A stretch of DNA of 62,330 nt from Bacilli bacterium (lineage in GTDB: Bacteria; Bacillota_I; Bacilli_A; RFN20; CAG-826): the NCBI GenBank assembly GCA_017445245.1, contig JAFSUM010000019.1, forward strand, positions 1-62,330, in the 5' to 3' direction. Shown piece after piece: positions 49,605-58,622 of the stretch; the first letter of the stretch is position 1, and each line of letters opens with the position of its first letter. The translations under genes were made by a program, and so were the position numbers. The notes beneath the pieces are model-generated. The model made no database searches, was not told where the DNA came from, and was given only the letters and a program-made list of their open reading frames with translations.

Positions 49605-49639
49605 AAAAACGGTCAGGTTGATGAAACTTGACCGTTTTT
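49605..49639. terminator. Bidirectional terminator
   Basis: AAAAACGGTCAGGTT pairs with AACTTGACCGTTTTT over 15 positions including one G-T. A-rich left and T-rich right ends serve both converging transcripts. Confidence 0.88.
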
Positions 49640-49650
49640 GCTTAGCCTGA

Positions 49651-50643
49651 TTATAGGGGGAGATCTTTCTTGAAGAAGCGGACGGATCCAAATAGCGCGG
49701 CCACTATGCCAATTCCGAGCATAATGCCGCACTCCCAAATCCAATTGAAGGAGATTACCGCGTCTTGGACGTTTGCTAGAGCTTTGGAGAAGCCGACCAC
49801 GGAATCGGTATCGATAAGGGTGAAGATGGTGATGTAGTTGAAGACGTTCATCGCCTCAACACCTAAGCCAACGGAGACGAATACCTTGCTGCCGAATAGG
49901 CCTAGAATCGCGCAGATGAAGGAGATGACGCAGACGCCGCCTCCGACCGCGGTGCTCTGATTGGATTTATTGAAGAACGCGCTCGCGCCAAAGCAGATGC
50001 CGCCTAAGGCAAAGAGGGCGCAGAAGGAGGAAAGACATAGCAAGACCGTGCGTAACGGAATCATGTTCGAGGTGCCGCCCCTGGAGATGCGGATGGCGCC
50101 CGCGATGGTTTCGGAAACGAGGGCAGAACCGGTGATGATGATATACATCGCGACAAGCGAGGCGAGCAAGAAGGCGTAAGAAGTACGGACGACGGTACGA
50201 CGGGAGGTCGGGGTGGATAAGACGTAAGCCATCGAGCCGCTGGAGACCTGATTCGCGAGGAGATTGTTCGCCGTGATCATGACGTAAATCATCGGGAGGA
50301 TGCCACCTGCGATCTTATAGACAAGGTCGGAAATAACCGAGTTCAAATCGATGCGTGACATGACCTCGATACGCGAGAGGGAGAAACCCATCTGTTCCAA
50401 AAGACCGAGGATTTGCAGCCAACTTAGGTCTTCATCGGCAACATAGACAGAAACTTTATCCATGTTCACGTTGGTGAAAATCTCACGCGAACATACGACG
50501 ACGTTAATGACGATGAAGATGGCCGCCGTGCCTAGAGAAAGGATGAGCCATAAGAACCAGTTGGCCTTTAGAGCCTGCAAGAAGAGGGGCTTCGAAATGA
50601 AGGTTCCCTTGTGGGTAGGTTTACTTCTGATCGCTTGTTCCAT
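49651..50643 (-). CDS. ABC-2 type transporter permease
   Basis: A 330-residue membrane protein with six helices and an external loop between the first two (SREIFTNVNMDKVSVYVADE). LANQVSSGSMAYVLSTPTSR is the cytoplasmic coupling-helix pattern of ABC-2 exporters. It is the only permease for two adjacent ATPases. GGAGG precedes the start, which lies 23 bases inside the upstream ATPase gene. The substrate is unknown; antibiotic or peptide export/immunity is typical of such sets. Confidence 0.85.
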   Translation of the reverse strand: MEQAIRSKPTHKGTFISKPLFLQALKANWFLWLILSLGTAAIFIVINVVVCSREIFTNVNMDKVSVYVADEDLSWLQILGLLEQMGFSLSRIEVMSRIDLNSVISDLVYKIAGGILPMIYVMITANNLLANQVSSGSMAYVLSTPTSRRTVVRTSYAFLLASLVAMYIIITGSALVSETIAGAIRISRGGTSNMIPLRTVLLCLSSFCALFALGGICFGASAFFNKSNQSTAVGGGVCVISFICAILGLFGSKVFVSVGLGVEAMNVFNYITIFTLIDTDSVVGFSKALANVQDAVISFNWIWECGIMLGIGIVAALFGSVRFFKKDLPL

Positions 50644-51580
50644 GATCGGTACCTCCGAAGTTATCTAAGAAATATTTTTCGAGTGTGTATTTGATTTCGG
50701 TGCATTGCTTGACCGGGTATTTGGCTAGCTCCGCGATGGCGATGTCCGCCGTCTTCCCGTCGACCCTTACGACGACCTGCAGGAAGTTATCGATCCGCTG
50801 AATCACCTGGAAGCGGGGATCGCGGAACGCTTTTTCATAATCTTCTGCCTTGCGGAATCCAACGATGAATTCGCGGAAGGGGCGGGCGTGGATTTCTTCC
50901 ATGTCGACGATATCGATGATCTTGCCGTCTTTGATGAAGGCGACGTAATCGCAGGTCTCTTCTAGTTCGTCGAACATGTGATTGGACATAAGAATAGTCG
51001 CGCCTCTAGCTTTCTCCTCTTCGACGATATCGATGAAGGCTTCACGCATAAGCGGGTCGAGGCCGGTGGTCGGTTCGTCGAGGAGAATGATGTCGGGCGA
51101 GGCCATGAAGGTCGCGACGATCGCGGTCTTCTGTTTCATGCCTTTGGACATGCGTTTGAGGTTCGCGGTGGGGTCGAGCTGCATCGCGTTGATGATGCGT
51201 TCGGCCTTGGTCATATCCTCTAGACCGAGGAGTTCCGCCTGCGATTTCAGGAAGGCAGAGCCGTTTTCGACGGGCGGAAAGGCGATTTCGCCGGGAAGAT
51301 AACCGATGCTTTTCTTAATGATTGCCCCGTCTTTCCAAGGGTCGAGGCCATTGACTTTTACGTAACCCGAATCGGGACGGATGAAGCCCATGATGTGGCG
51401 GAGGGTCGTGGTTTTGCCGGCGCCGTTCGTGCCGCAGTAGCCGAACGTGCAACCCTTGGGGACTTTGAAAGAGACATCAAAGATGCCGCGCCCTTTGCCA
51501 TAGTCTTTGGTCAAATGACTGATTTCGATGACGACGTCTTTGTCGAGTGCGTTGATTTTATCGATGGTGGCCTGGCTCAT
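50621..51580 (-). CDS. ABC transporter ATPase (second of two)
   Basis: A 319-residue ATPase. Walker A GTNGAGKTTTLRH, signature region KRMSKGMKQKTAIV, Walker B IILLDEPTTGLDP, switch His in LMSNHMFDE. A 90-residue C-terminal extension follows the core, as in ABC-2 exporters of the BcrA/DrrA group. ATGA overlap with the first ATPase gene. The two ATPases are similar and probably form a heterodimer (inference). Confidence 0.92.
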   Translation of the reverse strand: MSQATIDKINALDKDVVIEISHLTKDYGKGRGIFDVSFKVPKGCTFGYCGTNGAGKTTTLRHIMGFIRPDSGYVKVNGLDPWKDGAIIKKSIGYLPGEIAFPPVENGSAFLKSQAELLGLEDMTKAERIINAMQLDPTANLKRMSKGMKQKTAIVATFMASPDIILLDEPTTGLDPLMREAFIDIVEEEKARGATILMSNHMFDELEETCDYVAFIKDGKIIDIVDMEEIHARPFREFIVGFRKAEDYEKAFRDPRFQVIQRIDNFLQVVVRVDGKTADIAIAELAKYPVKQCTEIKYTLEKYFLDNFGGTDHGTSDQK

Positions 51581-52527
51581 TTTTTGTTGCCCTCCACGCC
51601 GCTTAATCCGGCAAACGTCTTTTCTTCTTTATAGAAGCTCATGAAGTAGTCCTGAAGGGTGAATGGTTTCTCGCTGAATTCGGCGACGTTTATGCCGCGT
51701 AACGATTTGAAGAAATCCAGATAGAGGTCGCGTTTGACTTTGACCGTAACAATCTTGCGACCGTTGTTAACACCGACAACTTCGAAGGAAGGATGTTTGG
51801 TCCCGGCGTATTTCTTCGCGTCTTCGAGTTTACGGAAACGGATGTTATAGGTCGCAATGTCGCCTTCTTTAAGATCGGCGGCTTTAAAGGTCGATACGTG
51901 GATGCCGTCTTTGATGATGGAAATCGTGTCACAGGTGGCATCGACTTCCGAGAAAATGTGGCTGGAAAGAAGAATCGTTTTTCCGCGTTTCTTTTCGTCA
52001 ATGATAAAGTGGATAAACACCTGCTGCATGACGGGGTCTAGCCCTGAGGTCGGTTCGTCGAGAATGAGGACATCGGGATCGTTCATAAAGGCTGCGACGA
52101 CGGCGAGTTTGCGCTTCTCACCTAACGACATCGACTTGACGGAGACGTTTGGATTGAGACGGAAGAGATCGAGGAGGTAATTGAGACGCTCATCGTTTCT
52201 TTCCCCGCGCATGTCTTGCATCATGCGGAGGAAACCCATGCCATCAAGACCGAGCGGGATGGCGGGTTCTCCGGGAAGATATCCTACCTTTGCGAGGATT
52301 TTATGGGTGTTATTGAAACTATTTAGGCCAAAGATTTCAATCTTTCCCTTCGTGGGTTTGGAAAAGCCCATGATGTGGCGGATGGTGGTGGATTTACCCG
52401 CGCCGTTAGGCCCGAGATAGCCATAACATTCGCCCTTATGGACTTTGATGGAGACGTCGAAAACGCCACGGCCATATCCATAGTCCTTGGTGAGGTGTTC
52501 GACGTTGATGATGACTTCTTCTTCCAT
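51577..52527 (-). CDS. ABC transporter ATPase (first of two)
   Basis: A 316-residue ATPase. Walker A GPNGAGKSTTIRH, signature region KSMSLGEKRKLAVV, Walker B VLILDEPTSGLDP, switch His in LLSSHIFSE, with a C-terminal regulatory extension. All catalytic residues are present. It follows the lipoprotein gene by three bases and overlaps the second ATPase by four. Confidence 0.92.
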   Translation of the reverse strand: MEEEVIINVEHLTKDYGYGRGVFDVSIKVHKGECYGYLGPNGAGKSTTIRHIMGFSKPTKGKIEIFGLNSFNNTHKILAKVGYLPGEPAIPLGLDGMGFLRMMQDMRGERNDERLNYLLDLFRLNPNVSVKSMSLGEKRKLAVVAAFMNDPDVLILDEPTSGLDPVMQQVFIHFIIDEKKRGKTILLSSHIFSEVDATCDTISIIKDGIHVSTFKAADLKEGDIATYNIRFRKLEDAKKYAGTKHPSFEVVGVNNGRKIVTVKVKRDLYLDFFKSLRGINVAEFSEKPFTLQDYFMSFYKEEKTFAGLSGVEGNKK

Positions 52528-52530
52528 CGT

Positions 52531-53256
52531 TTATTCTTTCGTTAGGCCAAGTGAGATGCAGTGGAAGTCGCGGTAAAGTGACCCGCCGTGATTGTCAGGA
52601 TACGTTTGGTTAATCCTCGCGATATCGTCTTTCGTCGGGTGGGTGTTGAGCGCGTGCTCAGGAATATCTTCGCTGAGGGGATCATACAAATCGAAGCCAT
52701 ACCAATATAGTTGGAAGACGACGTCAGCGAAGGAGACGGGGATGATTAATGTGATGTGCTTGCCATCGTATTCCGAATAGACGATTTTTTCGATGACTTC
52801 AGGTTCTAAGGAAAAGTCTTCCCCAGTGATTTCTTTTAATATGTCTAATGTGAAGCCGATGCTCAGCTGGTCTTTCCCTTCGTCAGGAAGAGGAATGATA
52901 TTGTAATAACCCGGGATTTTTAATCCTTCGCTAAGAAGAGAGAGGAGCATGTCGTTAAGGTCAAAGGAACTGCTGGTGGCCTCGGAAGATTCACTAGAAG
53001 CACTGGTTAACGAACTATCTTCGCTAGAGGCGGGCTTACTGCCCATGTTGGCCTCGACATAAAGATCGAGAGCCTTGCCTAATGTCGCGCCTTTGTCCGT
53101 TACGACCGCGTTATCTTTTAACGTGATGGAGGCGGTCATATGGGCGCCATGTTGTTTTCCCATCTGGAAAGAATAAGTGCCTAAGGCAGAATTGCCTCCG
53201 CAAGAAGAAAGAGCTAACGGTATCGCTAACAGCAAACAAGATCCGATTCGTTTCAT
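52531..53256 (-). CDS. Lipoprotein linked to ABC-2 exporter
   Basis: A 241-residue secreted lipoprotein: MKRIGSCLLLAIPLALSSC, Cys19 in the lipobox. A Ser/Glu-rich low-complexity stretch (about 75-98, SSEDSSLTSASSESSEA) links an N-terminal beta-like part to a C-terminal domain. It is first in the four-gene ABC operon; GAGG precedes the ATG. A sensor, immunity or chaperone role for the exporter is inferred only. Confidence 0.72.
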   Translation of the reverse strand: MKRIGSCLLLAIPLALSSCGGNSALGTYSFQMGKQHGAHMTASITLKDNAVVTDKGATLGKALDLYVEANMGSKPASSEDSSLTSASSESSEATSSSFDLNDMLLSLLSEGLKIPGYYNIIPLPDEGKDQLSIGFTLDILKEITGEDFSLEPEVIEKIVYSEYDGKHITLIIPVSFADVVFQLYWYGFDLYDPLSEDIPEHALNTHPTKDDIARINQTYPDNHGGSLYRDFHCISLGLTKE

Positions 53257-53374
53257 AGGGGTAACCTCGTTACGATAAAAGTCTATCTTTTAGCAAAGAT
53301 AAGTCGAGCCCTTTTCCACGAAAAAGGCTTAATGCATCTTCGCGGGAGGGTTATCCTTTGTATGGAGGAAGAGT

Positions 53375-54274
53375 ATGAAAATTGCTTTGTCCGGACTTTT
53401 GAATTTGGAAGTTACAACGCGAACCCGCGGTTTTCCGATACCCTATTATCCCATCGACTATCCGTTTTTCGGCGTGAATCTTTATCCGGGTGGCGTCGGT
53501 TATAACCTCGCAAAAGCGTTGAAGACCCTCGGGGATGAAGTAGACCTCTATAGCCTTATTGGGGACGATGATGCCGGGAAACTCATTCGAGAGGAATTAG
53601 AGAGAATTGGCATTTCTTCATCGCAAATCTTGCCTATTTTGCCGCAAACGCCGATGTCTTCTGTCCTCTATGACGAGGCGGGAAAGCGCCAGATTTATTG
53701 CGATTTAAAAGATATCCAAGACCGTTCTTATACCTTTGAGGAAACGCAAATCGCAAAAGCGGATTTCGTCATCGCGACCAACATCAACTTCTCGCGTGGC
53801 CTTTTGCCTATCGCCAGAAAGTTAGGCAAAACAATCGCCACGGACGTCCATGTTCTTCGTGACCCAGATGATGCGTATAACCGTGATTTCATGATGGCCG
53901 CCGACATCCTTTTCCTAAGCGATGAGGGCATCGAAGGCAATCCCGAAAATTTCATTCGCGAGTTGGAAGAGCGTTACCACAATCGAATCATCGTGCTCGG
54001 GCGTGGGGCGGAAGGGTCATTCATGTATGAACGGGTAAGCGATTCCTTCACCTATCAGCAGGCCTACCATTTTGGCGAAGTGAAAAACACGGTCGGGGCA
54101 GGGGATTCTTTCTTTGCCGCCTTTATCCATTTTTATGCTTTGGGCGAAAAACCACGGGAGGCCCTTACACTAGCTTCTGCCTTTGCGGCGATCAAGGTTT
54201 GTGCTGACGGGGCGTCCAATGGGTTTGTTTCGGAAGAAGATGTCCGTCGCGCCCTTGCTGGTGTCCGCAGATAA
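53375..54274 (+). CDS. PfkB-family carbohydrate kinase
   Basis: A 299-residue ribokinase-fold sugar kinase. Gly-rich motif PGGVGYNLAKALKTLG near residue 33 and the catalytic DTVGAGD-type motif TVGAGDSFFAAF near residue 240 (catalytic Asp). Substrate not assigned; fructose-like or ribose-like sugars are usual. Ribosome site GGAGGAAG. Upstream of a GT4 gene on the same strand (53-base gap). Confidence 0.92.
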   Translation: MKIALSGLLNLEVTTRTRGFPIPYYPIDYPFFGVNLYPGGVGYNLAKALKTLGDEVDLYSLIGDDDAGKLIREELERIGISSSQILPILPQTPMSSVLYDEAGKRQIYCDLKDIQDRSYTFEETQIAKADFVIATNINFSRGLLPIARKLGKTIATDVHVLRDPDDAYNRDFMMAADILFLSDEGIEGNPENFIRELEERYHNRIIVLGRGAEGSFMYERVSDSFTYQQAYHFGEVKNTVGAGDSFFAAFIHFYALGEKPREALTLASAFAAIKVCADGASNGFVSEEDVRRALAGVRR

Positions 54275-54327
54275 ATTACCCGCGTAAGGAAATGCGTTAC
54301 GCGTTATGATATGAGCGAGGAAAAACA

Positions 54328-55383
54328 ATGAACGAATCCAAGAAACTCACCATTCGAATGCTTTCCGCCGCGACCTCCGTCGATGGACAGGGTGTCGGCA
54401 GCGCTTATCTCGAACAAGTGGCCCTTGTCCGTGAACAAGCGGACCTATATGACGTTCTCATTAATAAGGAAGAGCGTAGGAGAAAGGCGGATATCTATCA
54501 TGTCCATACCGTAAACCCATATGCGGTTCGCCAGATGAAGAAGAACCGTTGCTCGGTTATTTATGTTCACTTCCTGCCCGACACTTTGGATGGCTCTTTG
54601 AAGATGCCTCGCTTGTTCATGGGCGTCTTCAAGAAATATGTCGTCCATTATTACCGGAAGGCCAAAGAAGTGGTTGTCGTTAATCCCGTTTTCATCGAGC
54701 CACTCGTCAAACTTGGAATCAAACGCGAGAACATTACCTATATCCCGAACTTCGTCGATCACGATGCGTTCCACGTTTTGCCTAAGGAAGAAATCGATGC
54801 CGCGAAAGACAAGTTTGGCATCCCCAAAGACAAATTCGTCATCACGGGATGTGGCCAGGTTCAAACCCGGAAAGGCGTCCTCGACTTCATCGAATGCGCG
54901 AAACGGAACCCGGACCTCTGCTTTATTTGGGCTGGCGGGTTCAGCTTCGGGCGCATCACCGACGGTTATGCTGAGCTAAAACAAGTGATGGATAACCCTC
55001 CCGCGAACGTGAAGTTCCTCGGCATCGTCCCGCGCGACCAGATGAACCTCGTCTTCAACTGCGCGGACATGCTCTTCATGCCTAGCTTTGCCGAACTCTT
55101 CCCGATGTCGATTCTCGAAGCGGTCAATTCTCATAAGCCCGTCCTTTTACGCGACCTCGATATCTATCCGATCATCCTCTTTGACGACTATGCCAAAGCC
55201 GCGGATATCGATGGCTTCGACGCCGAGATCAAACGCCTTGCAAACGACCCCAAATACTATGCCGAATACGCGAAGAAGGCGGAGCACATCTCGACCTTCT
55301 ATTCCAAGGAATACGTCGCGAAGCAATGGAGAGAATACTATCCTCGCATCTATAAGAAATTCTTGGAGTCGCAAGAAAAATAA
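54328..55383 (+). CDS. Glycosyltransferase family 4, possibly glycolipid-forming
   Basis: A 351-residue GT-B enzyme. Start pattern LSAATSVDGQGVGSAYLEQV, then YIPNFVDHDAFHVLPKE at the hinge, ITGCGQVQTRKGVLDFIE and the donor site MPSFAELFPMSILEAVNSH. The N-terminal acceptor domain and a basic patch resemble lipid-glucosylating GT4 enzymes of Firmicutes, but this is a guess. It ends at a strong terminator shared with the convergent acetyltransferase gene. Confidence 0.87.
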   Translation: MNESKKLTIRMLSAATSVDGQGVGSAYLEQVALVREQADLYDVLINKEERRRKADIYHVHTVNPYAVRQMKKNRCSVIYVHFLPDTLDGSLKMPRLFMGVFKKYVVHYYRKAKEVVVVNPVFIEPLVKLGIKRENITYIPNFVDHDAFHVLPKEEIDAAKDKFGIPKDKFVITGCGQVQTRKGVLDFIECAKRNPDLCFIWAGGFSFGRITDGYAELKQVMDNPPANVKFLGIVPRDQMNLVFNCADMLFMPSFAELFPMSILEAVNSHKPVLLRDLDIYPIILFDDYAKAADIDGFDAEIKRLANDPKYYAEYAKKAEHISTFYSKEYVAKQWREYYPRIYKKFLESQEK

Positions 55384-55403
55384 GCTCTTTTTGCAGCTAA
55401 TTT

Positions 55404-55434
55404 AGCCTGTTCGAGTTTGAACAGGCTTTTCTTT
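55404..55434. terminator. Bidirectional terminator
   Basis: AGCCTGTTC and GAACAGGCT form a perfect nine-pair stem, followed by TTTCTTT. Confidence 0.85.
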
Positions 55435-56059
55435 ATTTCACGATGACGTGCCAGATAAAGCGCTCGCCGAACCCACAAGATTCATAGAGACTCAAGGGGT
55501 TTGACGGGTTGTTGATTCGGCCTGAAACGGTTACGAAATCCGCCTTGCCTTTTAGGCGAGAAAGCAGTTCGTTTACCAAGAAGTGTCCTAGCCCTTTGAG
55601 GCGGTGTTTTTCGGAGACCTCGACCCATTCGATGATGCCTTCTCCGATCGTGGCGTCGAATTCGCCAATCGCCGTGGCGACGACTTTTTTGGACTTGATG
55701 TCACGGACTCCAAGCCAAAGAGATTCATCGTAGACGGAATAGGTCCTGTATTCGTCTAATTCCTCTTCTGAGGTACCGATCGTATCGAAACACTGGTTGA
55801 TGTGCTCCGCGAATTCTTTAGTGGATAAAGACGCTAATTCATAGCCTTTGGGCATGGTGGCGGGTTGGATGATTTGGAGGCGATGAACTAATTTGAAATA
55901 AGGTTCATGCCGTAGGTAATGGGCGGAGGGGTCAAAAGTGGTCTCGGGGATGAGGACAATGTTCTTTGGGATTTGGAAAGATCCCGCCTTCCAAAAGGGG
56001 AGAGAAGAAACGGCGCTTGGATTCTCGATATATAGTTTTGAAGAAAGACGCCTCGTCAT
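55433..56059 (-). CDS. GNAT-family acetyltransferase
   Basis: A 208-residue protein. The C-terminal half (about 95-208) carries the acetyl-CoA site GEGIIEWVEVSEKHRLKGLG and HFLVNELLSRL, then a final NPLSLYESCGF strand. The N-terminal 90 residues are less typical. Substrate unknown. Its start overlaps the 90-residue gene upstream by four bases. Confidence 0.83.
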   Translation of the reverse strand: MTRRLSSKLYIENPSAVSSLPFWKAGSFQIPKNIVLIPETTFDPSAHYLRHEPYFKLVHRLQIIQPATMPKGYELASLSTKEFAEHINQCFDTIGTSEEELDEYRTYSVYDESLWLGVRDIKSKKVVATAIGEFDATIGEGIIEWVEVSEKHRLKGLGHFLVNELLSRLKGKADFVTVSGRINNPSNPLSLYESCGFGERFIWHVIVK

Positions 56060-56328
56060 AGTTTCCGTTCTACCAGAAAAAGGATTTGCTCAAGATGATC
56101 TATTGGAATAATTTGTTCGGACTGATTGAACGATTTGAATTCTTGTGTGAGAGCATTCGAAACATTTTGATTGTCAGTGACCGATCTAACATTATTCATG
56201 CCAATTATTATCAAAGCCTTATCTGAAAAAGGCGAGCAATCTTCTTTGGCGAGGAATGTTTCTGCGGGCCATGGCCCCCTAAAGGGTGGAGTGTAAGTGG
56301 TTTCTTTTGGAACACTAGACATCGGCAC
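56056..56328 (-). CDS. Hypothetical protein next to tRNA-Leu, possibly a remnant
   Basis: A 90-residue frame starting with GTG (or ATG at 56322) directly after the tRNA terminator. The DNA is more AT-rich than neighbouring genes. ATGA overlap with the acetyltransferase suggests translation. No family or good ribosome site is seen, so this may be the tail of a larger gene brought in beside the tRNA. Confidence 0.4.
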   Translation of the reverse strand: MPMSSVPKETTYTPPFRGPWPAETFLAKEDCSPFSDKALIIIGMNNVRSVTDNQNVSNALTQEFKSFNQSEQIIPIDHLEQILFLVERKL

Positions 56329-56330
56329 AA

Positions 56331-56362
56331 CAAAAAAGGACTTTGTGCTACAAAATCCTTTT
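56331..56362 (-). terminator. Terminator of tRNA-Leu
   Basis: Leftward AAAAGGATTTTGT, three-base loop, ACAAAGTCCTTTT (13 pairs including one G-T), then TTG. Starts ten bases after the tRNA. Confidence 0.85.
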
Positions 56363-56371
56363 CTTGCATAT

Positions 56372-56457
56372 TGGTGCCGCCTGCCGGACTCGAACCGGCA
56401 CGCTTTTAAGGGCGAGGGATTTTAAGTCCCTTGCGTCTACCATTTCGCCAAGGCGGC
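56372..56457 (-). tRNA. tRNA-Leu (anticodon UAA)
   Basis: An 86-base tRNA read leftward, with GCCGCC/GGCGGC acceptor stem, a long variable arm as expected for leucine, anticodon loop CTTAAAA (TAA), T-loop GGTTCGAGTCC and an encoded CCA end. CTGACA, 16-nt spacer, TAAGAT lies upstream as a likely promoter. Confidence 0.97.
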
Positions 56458-56511
56458 GCGATCGGTTTCCCGAAAGCCCAACTATCTTATCACGTTTCTT
56501 CTTCGTGTCAG

Positions 56512-56546
56512 CAAAAAGGAAAAGAAAAGGACACGATCGGTGTCCT
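56512..56546 (-). terminator. Terminator of htpG
   Basis: Leftward AGGACAC, five-base loop, GTGTCCT, then TTTCTTTTCC. Confidence 0.85.
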
Positions 56547-56565
56547 AATCTAGGTGGTTTGACGC

Positions 56566-58485
56566 TTATTTCTTCGCGCTTTGAATCAAAATCGAATTCA
56601 GTTTTGCAACGAAATCGGCCTTGTCTTCAATCGCGTAGCCCTGCATGAGCATCGCTTCGTCATAAAGGAGCGAGGCGTAGTTTTTGACGCTTTCTTCGCC
56701 CTCGAGAGCGACGATGGCTTTGATGAGTTCGTGGTCGGGGTTGAGTTCGAGAACCTTGCTCGATTTGACTTCCTCGCTCTTCTCGCCGGGCTCTTCGTTG
56801 ATGACGCGCTCGGCATTCATCGAGATGCCGCCTTCTTTGGTGGAGAGGCAGACGGGGGAGTCGACGAGTTTGCTCGAGAAGACGACGTCATCGACCTTGC
56901 CCGTGAGGCCTTCCTTGAGGTCATCGAGGATGCGCTTATGGTCGGTGGAAAGCTGCTCGAGTTTCTTCTTGTCTTCCTTGCTGGCTTCGACGGCGTCGCT
57001 AGAGACATCCTTGAAGGGCTTCTTGTCGTAATCGTTCATGGCCATCAAGCAGAATTCGTCGATGTTCTGGTCGAGGAGAAGGACGTCGATGCCATCTTTC
57101 TTCTTGGCTTCTAGCTGAGGGAGGTGACGGATTTCTTCTAGGTTTTTGCCAGAAGCGAAATAGATGTTTTCCTGCTTCTTCTCCATCTGGTCCACATAGT
57201 CGCGGAGGCTGATGAGCTTATCGTCTTTGAGGTGATGGAAGAGGAGAAGATCTTGGAGTTCGTCCTTTTTCATGCCATAGGAGGTGTAGATGCCGTACTT
57301 GAGAAATTCGCCAAAGGTCTTATAGAACTTCTCGTACTTCTCGGTATCGTTCTTCTTGGCTTTTTTGAGTTCGGCGAGGACTTTGGATTCGATGTTTTTG
57401 GCGATCTTGGCCATCTCGGGCGTCTTCTGGAGCATTTCGCGGGACACGTTGAGGGGGAAGTCGTCCGAATCCACGAGGCCTTTTAAGAAACGCAGGTAAT
57501 TGGGGACGAGGTCTTTGTAGTGCTCCTGGATGAAGATGCCATGGCTATAAAGGGAAAGGCCCTGTTCATAGGATTCGTTATAGAAGTTATAGGGAACGTG
57601 AGACGGGATGAAGAGCAACGCTTCGTAGCAATAAAGGCCATCGACGTGGACGTTGAGGGCGAATAGGGGGTCCTCGTAGTCGCTGAACTGGGATTTATAG
57701 AAGGTGTTGAGGTCTTCGGTGGTGACATCGTTAACGCTTTTCTTCCAAAGCGGAATCATCGAGTTCAACGTCTTGTCTTCGATTTCGTCATGGTACTTGC
57801 CTTGGATTTCCTTGCCGTCTTTATCGAGATCGGGTTTAGAAACCTTCATCTCCATCTTGATGGGGTAACGGATGTAGTCGCTATATTTCTTGACGAGCGA
57901 TTCGATGCGGTAGGGTTTGGCGTAGTCGCTATAGTGGTTATCGCCTTCGTCTTTCTTGAGGGTGATGGTGATTTTGGTGCCGTGAGGAGCGTCGTATTCG
58001 CAGTCTTCGACCGTGTAGGTGCTCTTGCCCTCGCTATGGAAGCGGTGAGCTTCGCCGCCTTCGACTTTCGAGATGACTTCGACTTCTTGGCCGACCATGA
58101 AAAGGCTATAGAAGCCGACGCCGAACTGGCCGATGATGGAGAGGTCGCCCTTCTCTTTGGCCTCTTCGTATTTTTCGAGGAATTCCTTGGAGCCGGATTT
58201 GGCGATGGTGCCGAGGTTATTTTCAAGGTCCTCAAGGCTCATGCCGATGCCGTTATCGATGATGGTGATCGTGCCCGCTTTTTCATCGGATTCGATGCGG
58301 ATGAAGTGATCGCAGGCGGGGAAATGCTCCGAATCGGTCAGCGAGAGATAACGATACTTATCGATCGCGTCGCTGGCGTTACTAAGGAGTTCTCTTAGGA
58401 AGATTTCCTTTTCGGAATAAATGGAATTAATCATCAAGTCGAGCAATTGCTGCGACTCGGTTTGGAAGGTTCTTTCTTCTTTCAT
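56566..58485 (-). CDS. htpG: Molecular chaperone HtpG (Hsp90)
   Basis: A 639-residue cytosolic chaperone. The N-terminal ATPase has SNASDAIDKYRYLSL, IDNGIGMSLEDLENNLGTIA and GQFGVGFYSLFMVG; the middle domain has LPLNVSREMLQ with its catalytic-loop Arg; the C-terminal dimerisation domain is complete. Usual bacterial length. GGAGG lies 11 bases before ATG. A CIRCE operator covers the promoter, so it should be under HrcA control. Confidence 0.97.
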   Translation of the reverse strand: MKEERTFQTESQQLLDLMINSIYSEKEIFLRELLSNASDAIDKYRYLSLTDSEHFPACDHFIRIESDEKAGTITIIDNGIGMSLEDLENNLGTIAKSGSKEFLEKYEEAKEKGDLSIIGQFGVGFYSLFMVGQEVEVISKVEGGEAHRFHSEGKSTYTVEDCEYDAPHGTKITITLKKDEGDNHYSDYAKPYRIESLVKKYSDYIRYPIKMEMKVSKPDLDKDGKEIQGKYHDEIEDKTLNSMIPLWKKSVNDVTTEDLNTFYKSQFSDYEDPLFALNVHVDGLYCYEALLFIPSHVPYNFYNESYEQGLSLYSHGIFIQEHYKDLVPNYLRFLKGLVDSDDFPLNVSREMLQKTPEMAKIAKNIESKVLAELKKAKKNDTEKYEKFYKTFGEFLKYGIYTSYGMKKDELQDLLLFHHLKDDKLISLRDYVDQMEKKQENIYFASGKNLEEIRHLPQLEAKKKDGIDVLLLDQNIDEFCLMAMNDYDKKPFKDVSSDAVEASKEDKKKLEQLSTDHKRILDDLKEGLTGKVDDVVFSSKLVDSPVCLSTKEGGISMNAERVINEEPGEKSEEVKSSKVLELNPDHELIKAIVALEGEESVKNYASLLYDEAMLMQGYAIEDKADFVAKLNSILIQSAKK

Positions 58486-58514
58486 TATTTATATGTCCTC
58501 CGTGTGTTCCCGAT

Positions 58515-58558
58515 AACTTTAGTATCAATTGTTAGCACTTTCAAGTATCGAGTGCTAA
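58515..58558 (-). promoter_or_regulatory. htpG promoter with CIRCE (HrcA operator)
   Basis: TTAGCACTT, nine bases, GAGTGCTAA at 58532-58558: the CIRCE inverted repeat with one deviation from the ideal. Leftward -35 TTGAAA lies inside it, with a 17-nt spacer and TAAAGT as -10. HrcA bound here would block RNA polymerase until heat shock. Confidence 0.9.
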
Positions 58559-58622
58559 TTCAGGATGCGCTTTCAGAGGCGTTTCCTTTATTACCTCAAA
58601 TCTTGATGGCTATAATAGCCTC

